Shown: piece after piece, positions 1 through 4,191 of the stretch
Layout: each line of letters starts with the position of its first letter
How positions within the stretch are numbered: position 1 is the first letter of the stretch
Origin: an uncultured Clostridia bacterium
GTDB lineage: Bacteria > Bacillota_A > Clostridia > TANB77 > CAG-508
Direction: 5' to 3'
NCBI GenBank assembly: GCA_947594095.1
Contig: CANQEA010000094.1
Span: forward strand, 1 to 5,333
Length of the DNA stretch: 5,333 nucleotides
The notes under the pieces: model-generated
What the model saw: only the letters and a program-made list of their open reading frames with translations
The model's database searches: none
What the model was told of the DNA's origin: nothing
Made by a program: the position numbers and the translations under genes

Positions 1-2
1 AT

Positions 3-11
3 TTATCCACA
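3..11 (+). promoter_or_regulatory. DnaA box (perfect)
   Basis: TTATCCACA is an exact match to the DnaA-box consensus TTATNCACA. It lies just upstream of the dnaA promoter and is probably the edge of the dnaA-upstream half of the origin. More boxes may lie to the left, outside the window. Confidence 0.85.
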
Positions 12-38
12 ATTTTTTTATTTTTTTCTTAAAATTTC

Positions 39-68
39 TTGACTTCTTTTGTAATAATTTGCTATTAT
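39..68 (+). promoter_or_regulatory. dnaA promoter (extended -10)
   Basis: A TTGACT -35 element (39-44) is followed after 18 bp by a TATTAT -10 element (63-68). TG at 60-61 adds the extended -10 motif TGnTATTAT. Transcription would start near 75, giving dnaA a leader of about 150 nt. The leader carries the 11-bp repeats and two DnaA boxes, so repression by DnaA itself is plausible. The promoter is inferred from motifs only. Confidence 0.7.
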
Positions 69-137
69 AGTAAAGTAAAATAAAATTGCTATTTTTATAT
101 ATTTTTATAGATTTTTTGTTCGCAAGAAAATCCCCAA

Positions 138-170
138 ATGTTACATTCATGTTACAATCATGTAACAAAA
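138..170 (+). repeat. three 11-bp tandem repeats with a hairpin in the dnaA leader
   Basis: Three consecutive 11-mers read ATGTTACATTC, ATGTTACAATC and ATGTAACAAAA. The second and third also form an inverted repeat, TGTTACA (150-156) and TGTAACA (161-167), around a 4-nt loop. The 11-bp period is close to one helical turn, which suits a protein binding one face of the DNA. The element lies between the promoter and the two DnaA boxes before dnaA. A small RNA hairpin followed by AAAATTTTT is an alternative, but it is weak as a terminator. I do not recognise a known regulator site. Confidence 0.6.
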
Positions 171-181
171 TTTTTGGAATT

Positions 182-190
182 TGTGGATAA
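182..190 (-). promoter_or_regulatory. DnaA box (perfect, leader box 1)
   Basis: TGTGGATAA is the exact reverse complement of TTATCCACA. It is the first of a pair repeated 12 bp apart in the dnaA leader. Confidence 0.88.
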
Positions 191-193
191 CTT

Positions 194-202
194 TGTGGAT
201 AA
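194..202 (-). promoter_or_regulatory. DnaA box (perfect, leader box 2)
   Basis: This is a second exact TGTGGATAA in the same orientation as its neighbour. It ends 6 bp before the Shine-Dalgarno region of dnaA. The pair is well placed for autoregulation and for the upstream sub-origin. Confidence 0.88.
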
Positions 203-224
203 TTTTTAGAAAGGATGATGATAA

Positions 225-1571
225 GTGACCGTAAACTCAGATGATTTATTAAATAGAATGAAAGATTTACTAAAAGATGAAATGACAGTTATTGCTCATG
301 ATACTTGGATTAAGCCTTTGAGAATAAAGAGTATTGAAGGTAATATAATAACTTTTATTGTTGCTTCAGATACTCAGCAAGATTTTGTAGAAAATAAATA
401 TCGAGACTTAATTGCTAATACTTTACGTTATATTACAAATAAAGATTGGGTAATTAAAGCTATTGAAGAATCTCAAATTAATGAAGAAGTATCAGAACTT
501 CCAGAAAAAAATAAAAGACTTCCAAAAGAAATTGAAAGAAACAGAGCTACTCTTAACCCTAAATATACTTTTGAAACTTTTGTTGTTGGTGATAATAACA
601 GATTTGCTCATGCAGCAGCACTTGCAGTGGGAAATGAACCGGGCGTTACTTATAATCCACTATATGTATATGGGGGAGTAGGTCTTGGAAAAACTCACTT
701 AATGCATGCAATTGGTAATAGAATTGGTGAAAATGATGAGAAAGCTAATATTTTATATGTTACATCTGAAACTTTTACTAATCAAATTATTAATGCAATT
801 AAAGATAATTCAACAGAAGCTTTTAGAAGCAAATATCGTTCAATTGATGTTCTTTTGATAGATGATATTCAGTTTATTGCTGGTAAAGATAGAGTTCAAG
901 AGGAATTTTTCCATACTTTTAATACTTTAAGAGAAAATAATAAACAAATTGTTATTTCAAGTGATAAATTACCAAAAGATATTCTTCTTTTGGAAGATAG
1001 ATTGAAATCTAGGTTTGAATGGGGGCTTCTTGCTGATATTTCTTTTCCAGATTATGAAACTCGTTTAGCTATTTTGAGAAAAAAGACTCAAGATGAAAAT
1101 ATTGCAATTGATGATTATATTTTATCAAATATAGCAACTAAAATAGATTCAAACATTAGAGAATTAGAAGGTGTATTCAATAAAATTGTTGCAAGAGCTT
1201 CTCTTACACATAGTCCTATAACTATTGAACTTGCTGAAAATATAATTAATGATTTTAAATATGAAAGTGAAAAAGTAATATCTTGTGATTTTATTAAAGA
1301 AACTGTTGCTAAGTATTTTAGTATTGATAAAGATGATTTATCAGGAAATAAAAGATCTAATGATATAGCTTTCCCAAGACAAATTGCTATGTACTTATGT
1401 AGAAAAGTTGCAAATATGAGTTTTCCTCAAATAGGTACAGATTTTGGAGGACGTGATCATTCAACTGTTATGCATGCTTATAAAAAGATTGAAAGAGAAA
1501 TGAAAGAAAAAAGTAATACAAAATTAATTGTGGATAGTGTGAAAAATATTATTGTGGAAGGTAAAAATTAA
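225..1571 (+). CDS. dnaA: chromosomal replication initiator protein DnaA
   Basis: DnaA is the AAA+ ATPase that binds DnaA boxes and, in its ATP form, assembles on and opens oriC. All four domains are visible in the 448 residues. Domain I spans about 1-80, with the conserved W28 region. A short linker, about 85-110, follows. The AAA+ core has Walker A GGVGLGKT (150-157), Walker B LLIDDIQF (210-217), sensor 1 VISSD (243-247), the arginine-finger region LEDRLKSRF (256-264) and sensor 2 NIRELEG (310-316). The C-terminal helix-turn-helix domain carries RQIAMYLCR (385-393) and the DnaA signature GGRDHSTVMHAYKKI (408-422). The GTG start is preceded directly by an in-frame TAA (222-224), so no longer form is possible. 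AAAGGA at 210-215 is a suitable ribosome binding site. Length and motifs are normal and the gene appears intact. Confidence 0.98.
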   Translation: MTVNSDDLLNRMKDLLKDEMTVIAHDTWIKPLRIKSIEGNIITFIVASDTQQDFVENKYRDLIANTLRYITNKDWVIKAIEESQINEEVSELPEKNKRLPKEIERNRATLNPKYTFETFVVGDNNRFAHAAALAVGNEPGVTYNPLYVYGGVGLGKTHLMHAIGNRIGENDEKANILYVTSETFTNQIINAIKDNSTEAFRSKYRSIDVLLIDDIQFIAGKDRVQEEFFHTFNTLRENNKQIVISSDKLPKDILLLEDRLKSRFEWGLLADISFPDYETRLAILRKKTQDENIAIDDYILSNIATKIDSNIRELEGVFNKIVARASLTHSPITIELAENIINDFKYESEKVISCDFIKETVAKYFSIDKDDLSGNKRSNDIAFPRQIAMYLCRKVANMSFPQIGTDFGGRDHSTVMHAYKKIEREMKEKSNTKLIVDSVKNIIVEGKN

Positions 1572-1721
1572 TTGCTTCAATATTTACAAAATTTTTTTAA
1601 AATTTATGTTTGAAAAATTTTTGTTTGATTAATTAAATCTTAATTCTTACTTACGGAACTAATATATTGACTATCAACACCCATCTGTTAATAAGGTGTT
1701 AAAAAAGTGTGTATATCTACT

Positions 1722-1730
1722 TTATACACA
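1722..1730 (+). promoter_or_regulatory. DnaA box (perfect)
   Basis: TTATACACA matches TTATNCACA exactly. It faces the minus-strand near-box TGTGTATAT at 1708-1716, making an inverted pair. Confidence 0.85.
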
Positions 1731-1745
1731 AAGTTAATTTAAAAG

Positions 1746-1754
1746 TGTGCATAA
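1746..1754 (-). promoter_or_regulatory. DnaA box (perfect)
   Basis: TGTGCATAA is the exact reverse complement of TTATGCACA. It lies 10 bp before the plus-strand near-box TTATCCACT at 1764-1772. Confidence 0.85.
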
Positions 1755-1818
1755 CTCGACAACTTATCCACTGAGTTTTCAACACAAGTTTTTTTAGGGA
1801 TTGCAACTATCAACACAG

Positions 1819-1858
1819 TTTTCCACAGTTTCCACACGACCTAATACTAATACTACTA
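1819..1858 (+). promoter_or_regulatory. basal unwinding module: paired DnaA boxes plus DnaA-trio
   Basis: TTTTCCACA (1819-1827) and GTTTCCACA (1828-1836) abut without a gap. A 4-bp CGAC follows, then six triplets CTA ATA CTA ATA CTA CTA (1841-1858), all of the form NTA. On the other strand most read 3'-GAT-5', the DnaA-trio along which DnaA extends a filament on single-stranded DNA in Bacillus subtilis. From memory, the B. subtilis origin also has a 4-bp GC-rich gap between the last box and a run of about six trios. Confidence 0.85.
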
Positions 1859-1889
1859 AAAAATATTATATTTATATTAAATAATAAAA
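1859..1889. other. DNA unwinding element
   Basis: This stretch is pure A/T, with alternating TATTATATTTATATT-like sequence. It starts where the DnaA-trio ends and stops at the dnaN Shine-Dalgarno sequence. It is the expected site of first strand opening. The inference rests on position and composition. Confidence 0.75.
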
Positions 1890-1901
1890 GGAGGCCTCAC
1901 A

Positions 1902-3023
1902 ATGAAAATTGTTTGTGAAAAAGAAAAATTAATTAAAGCATTAAATTCCGTAATAAAAGGGGTATCTAGTAAAACTACAATGCCTATACTAGAAGGAATT
2001 TTAATTCAAACAAATGATAATGAAATAAAATTAACTACTTATGATTTAGAAATTGGAATAGAATATGTTTTAGATTGCAAAGTTGAAGAACAAGGAAATA
2101 CAGTAGTTAACGCTATAATGTTTAGTGAAATTATAAGAAAACTACCAGATACAGATATTCATATTTCAATTAATGATCAAAATTTATTAGAAATTGAGTG
2201 TGAAGGTTCTTTATATAAATTGGCTACTATGAATTCTGAAGAGTTTCCGGAACTTCCTAAAATTGAAATAGAAAATTCTATAGAATTAGATCAAACTATA
2301 TTAAAAAATATGATTAGAAGAACAATTTTTGCTGTAAGTAATGAAGATACAAGACCAATTTTTACAGGATGTTTATTTGAAATTGAAAATAATAAGTTAA
2401 CTCTTGTTTCTGTTGATGGTTTCAGATTAGCTCTAAGATCAATATTTTTAAATAAACCTTGTAATAATTTTAAGGCTGTTATTCCAGGAAGAACTTTGAA
2501 TGAAGTAAATAAGATTATTTTAGATTCTTTTGATACAATTAAAATTGGAGTTTCAAAAAATCAAGCTTTATTTGAAATGGATAATTGTAAAGTTGTTACA
2601 AGAATTTTAGAAGGTGAATTCTTAAATTATAAAAATGTTATTCCTAGTAACTGGGAAACAAGAGTAAGAGTAGAGAAGAGTAGCTTGCAAGATAGCTTTG
2701 AAAGAATTAGTTTGATGTCATCATCTGCAGCAGAAAAAGAAAAGAAGTATCCTGTTAAAGTTCAAATTGATATTGGAAAAGTTGTTATTTCTTGCACTAA
2801 CCAAACAGGTGAGGCTAAAGAAGAATTATATGTTTCAACAGAGGGTAAAAATTTAGAAGCTGGCTTTAATCCAAAATATTTCTTGGATAGTTTAAAGGTT
2901 ATTGATGAAGAAGAAGTATTTTTGGAATTTGGAACTAATATTTCTCCTTGTTTAATTAAGTCAGTTGAAAATAATGAGGAATATGTTTATATGATTTTAC
3001 CTATTAGATTAAAAGAAGATTAA
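1902..3023 (+). CDS. dnaN: DNA polymerase III beta subunit (sliding clamp)
   Basis: DnaN forms the ring-shaped dimer that holds DNA polymerase III on DNA and recruits other replication and repair proteins through a hydrophobic cleft. The 373 residues are normal for the family and should fold as three clamp domains, about 1-120, 128-245 and 250-373. Recognisable family segments are the N-terminal strand-helix MKIVCEKEKLIKAL, RPIFTGCLFE (151-160), VDGFRLAL (171-178, where many homologues have DGHRLA), EGEFLNYKNVIP (237-247 region), NPKYFLDSL (323-331) and the C-terminal YMILPIRL (363-370), part of the partner-binding cleft. AGGAGG (1889-1894) lies 7 nt before the ATG. The gene follows oriC and ends at a strong terminator, so it is not co-transcribed with a recF operon here. 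No separate strong promoter was identified; it may be read from dnaA. Confidence 0.98.
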   Translation: MKIVCEKEKLIKALNSVIKGVSSKTTMPILEGILIQTNDNEIKLTTYDLEIGIEYVLDCKVEEQGNTVVNAIMFSEIIRKLPDTDIHISINDQNLLEIECEGSLYKLATMNSEEFPELPKIEIENSIELDQTILKNMIRRTIFAVSNEDTRPIFTGCLFEIENNKLTLVSVDGFRLALRSIFLNKPCNNFKAVIPGRTLNEVNKIILDSFDTIKIGVSKNQALFEMDNCKVVTRILEGEFLNYKNVIPSNWETRVRVEKSSLQDSFERISLMSSSAAEKEKKYPVKVQIDIGKVVISCTNQTGEAKEELYVSTEGKNLEAGFNPKYFLDSLKVIDEEEVFLEFGTNISPCLIKSVENNEEYVYMILPIRLKED

Positions 3024-3056
3024 TTTTTATAAAATATAATTAAATTAATAAAATCA

Positions 3057-3101
3057 AAAAGAGTTATTCACATTTTATTATGATTTGTGAATAACTCTTT
3101 T
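3057..3101. terminator. bidirectional intrinsic terminator containing an inverted pair of DnaA boxes
   Basis: A perfect 16-bp stem is formed by AAAAGAGTTATTCACA (3057-3072) and TGTGAATAACTCTTTT (3086-3101), with a 13-nt loop. The stem ends in A/T runs on both sides, so it gives a U-tract in either direction. That suits the convergent dnaN (stop at 3021-3023) and the minus-strand gene (stop at 3107-3109). The arms hold TTATTCACA (3064-3072) and TGTGAATAA (3086-3094), both exact DnaA-box matches in opposite orientation. Confidence 0.9.
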
Positions 3102-3106
3102 ATAAA

Positions 3107-3373
3107 TTAAAATGGTATGATATCATCTTCATCTGTTGGAAAAGGAATAATATTGTTTTTATCATCAAAAAAGTCTTCGTCATCAAATTCATCATCGTCC
3201 CATTCTTCATCGTCAAAATCCATAGAAAGATCCATTAAAGCGAAAGAAAAGTCTAAAAATTCTTCATCATCCATTTCATCAATCATTTTTTTGAATTCTG
3301 CTTTTAGTTGTTTTACTTCATCAGAAAATGGAAATTTACTAGTATTATTTTTTATATTTTTTTTATTACTCAT
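3107..3373 (-). CDS. small, highly acidic protein of unknown function with an SSB-like C-terminal tail
   Basis: I do not recognise this 88-residue protein. Residues 1-30 are basic and polar (8 Lys). Residues 32-88 contain 27 Asp/Glu, with 15 acidic residues in 51-71. Residues 39-53 (FLDFSFALMDLSMDF) may form a short amphipathic helix. There is no signal peptide, membrane segment or cysteine. The tail NNIIPFPTDEDDIIPF carries IIPF twice, and the last residues DDIIPF resemble the DDDIPF tail by which SSB binds repair and replication proteins; no OB fold is present. Support for a real gene: an in-frame TAA directly before the ATG, a GGTGAT Shine-Dalgarno match 4 nt upstream, a good promoter (3390-3418) and a shared terminator at its end. 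A role as a DNA mimic or SSB-tail mimic is a hypothesis only. The overlapping plus-strand frame is a serine-rich shadow. Confidence 0.85.
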   Translation of the reverse strand: MSNKKNIKNNTSKFPFSDEVKQLKAEFKKMIDEMDDEEFLDFSFALMDLSMDFDDEEWDDDEFDDEDFFDDKNNIIPFPTDEDDIIPF

Positions 3374-3389
3374 TTATATCACCAAAATT

Positions 3390-3418
3390 ATTATACATTG
3401 TTTTTGATTATTTGGCAA
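3390..3418 (-). promoter_or_regulatory. promoter of the acidic-protein gene
   Basis: Read on the minus strand, TTGCCA (-35, 3418-3413) is followed after 17 bp by TATAAT (-10, 3395-3390). Transcription would begin near 3383, leaving a leader of only about 10 nt that just includes the GGTGAT ribosome binding site (3383-3378). The -35 lies inside a diverged copy of the repeat found upstream of the ATPase gene. Confidence 0.75.
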
Positions 3419-3420
3419 TA
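3405..3420 (+). repeat. isolated diverged copy of the TGACT-GCAATA repeat
   Basis: TGATTATTTGGCAATA matches the second copy of the 4042-4146 array (TGACTATTTTGCAATA) at 14 of 16 positions. It covers the -35 of the minus-strand promoter. Chance similarity in AT-rich DNA is possible, but the shared GCAATA end and the promoter location favour a real relation. Confidence 0.45.
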
Positions 3421-3590
3421 ATTTGTCGAAAAAATTTATATAAAAGTAATCTATAAATTTTAGTTAATATTAACTTTTTATTTTCTTAAAAATTAGAATA
3501 AAATCGAAAAAAATTAATAAAAAAAGAAAATGTAATAAAAATCGGAAAAATTTTAAAAATAAAATTTTTAAAAAATAATATATTTGAAAA

Positions 3591-3640
3591 AAATAGAATA
3601 AAATAGAATAAATTAGAAAAAAATGGAATAAAATAGAAAA
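3591..3640 (+). repeat. five degenerate 10-bp tandem repeats
   Basis: The units read AAATAGAATA, AAATAGAATA, AATTAGAAAA, AAATGGAATA and AAATAGAAAA, giving a consensus AAATAGAAWA. A-tracts repeated every 10 bp are in helical phase, a classical cause of intrinsic DNA curvature. No function is visible. Confidence 0.65.
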
Positions 3641-3945
3641 TAAAAGATAAAAATTTTGTGAAAAATAATATTTTTTTATAAAAAATAAAATAAAAAAATA
3701 AATTAAATATTAATTAAAAAAATATTAATTAAATAAAAATTTTTAAATAAAAAAATATAAAAAATATTATTTAAATAAAAATTTAAAAATTAAAAAAATT
3801 AGAAAAAAATTAATAAAAAAAGAATAAATTAGAAAAAATTAAAAAATAAAAGATAAAAAATCAATAAAAAAGAATAAATCAGAAAAAATAGAATTTTAAA
3901 AATTATAATTATATTAATTTTTTAAAAATAAATAAATAATTTAAA

Positions 3946-3984
3946 TATTAAAATAAAATATTAGAATAAAATATTAAAATAAAA
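3946..3984 (+). repeat. three 13-bp tandem repeats
   Basis: TATTAAAATAAAA, TATTAGAATAAAA and TATTAAAATAAAA follow each other without gaps; they are identical except for one A/G change. They lie about 60 bp before the five-copy direct-repeat array. Tandem AT-rich 13-mers are found in some unwinding elements, but the sequence does not match the Escherichia coli 13-mer, and slippage in AT-rich DNA could produce it. Confidence 0.7.
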
Positions 3985-4041
3985 TATATAAAATATTTTT
4001 ATATATAATTATAAAATATAATTTAAATTAAAAATTAATAT

Positions 4042-4146
4042 TGACTTTTTTGCAATAAAAGTCTGACTATTTTGCAATAGAACTACTGACTAATTTGCAA
4101 TAAAATTTTGACTTTTTTGCAATAAACACTTGACTTTTTTGCAATA
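4042..4146 (+). repeat. five iteron-like direct repeats (TGACTWWTTTGCAATA)
   Basis: Five 16-bp copies start at 4042, 4064, 4087, 4109 and 4131. Copies 1, 4 and 5 are identical (TGACTTTTTTGCAATA); copy 2 has TGACTATTTT and copy 3 TGACTAATTT before GCAATA. Spacing is 22, 23, 22 and 22 bp, about two helical turns, while the 6-7 bp spacers vary in sequence. All copies face the ATPase gene, and the last overlaps the -35 of its promoter. This fits an array bound on one face by a regulator or initiator. The units are too short and too close for CRISPR. Confidence 0.88.
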
Positions 4147-4158
4147 AAATTTTAAAAT
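4130..4158 (+). promoter_or_regulatory. promoter of the ATPase gene
   Basis: TTGACT (-35, 4130-4135) is followed after exactly 17 bp by TAAAAT (-10, 4153-4158). The -35 overlaps the fifth direct repeat, so a protein bound to the array would block or contact RNA polymerase. The other copies carry the -35-like TGACT but have no matching -10. Confidence 0.7.
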
Positions 4159-4191
4159 ATATTATATAAATATATTTTGGAGGAATAAGAA

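Larger units (their letters stand above)
1572..1901. other. oriC: oriC, dnaA-dnaN intergenic part
   Basis: This 330-bp gene-free stretch holds the main origin. Its first 90 bp are AT-rich with imperfect A/T hairpins and no box. A cluster of DnaA boxes follows from about 1671 to 1836. Minus-strand boxes are 1686-1694 and 1708-1716 (one mismatch each) and 1746-1754 (perfect). Plus-strand boxes are 1722-1730 (perfect), 1764-1772 and 1819-1827 (one mismatch each) and 1828-1836 (two mismatches). CTATCAACA occurs twice (1671-1679, 1807-1815) and TTTTCAACA once (1776-1784) as weaker plus-strand variants. The cluster leads into the DnaA-trio and an A/T-only tract just before dnaN. This order is that of Bacillus-type origins. 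Confidence 0.93.
3421..4040. other. AT-rich gene desert with extreme purine/A bias
   Basis: No credible coding sequence or RNA gene is visible here. In 3481-4020 I count 29 G or C in 540 bp (about 5%), of which 24 are G and only 5 are C on the plus strand. Positions 3661-3801 contain no G or C at all. The sequence is made of A-tracts, TTTTAAAA-like palindromes and short degenerate tandem repeats such as GAATAAATTAGAAAAAA. It separates the replication genes from the ATPase module. It could be eroded former coding DNA, a curved or easily melted element, or expanded simple sequence. Confidence 0.85.

Noticed and set aside
463..681. 72-residue plus-strand reading frame
   Set aside because: It lies wholly inside dnaA in another frame, has a Leu/Lys-biased composition and no ribosome binding site. 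It is a shadow of dnaA.
1529..1537. DnaA box in the 3' end of dnaA (TGTGGATAG)
   Set aside because: It has one mismatch and lies in coding sequence (Val-Asp-Ser region), away from the box cluster, so chance is likely.
1586..1624. intrinsic terminator after dnaA
   Set aside because: ACAAAATTTTT and AAAAATTTTTGT could pair, but only through A-T pairs and out of register by one base. There is no GC-containing stem.
1667..1694. dnaN promoter with TTGACT at 1667-1672
   Set aside because: The -35 is good, but the best -10 at correct distance (TAATAA, 1689-1694) matches only three of six positions. The site also overlaps DnaA-box variants.
3117..3407. 96-residue serine-rich plus-strand reading frame
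   Set aside because: The serine runs are the complement of the Asp/Glu codons of the minus-strand acidic gene. The minus frame has a promoter, a Shine-Dalgarno match and a terminator; this one has none.
3421..4040. hidden small genes or RNA genes in the desert
   Set aside because: Stop codons are dense in all frames, there is no Shine-Dalgarno-led start and no GC-containing structure. Nothing here supports a gene.
4042..4146. CRISPR array
   Set aside because: Repeats of 16 bp with 6-7 bp spacers do not fit CRISPR (repeats and spacers are usually above 20 bp), and no cas gene is visible.
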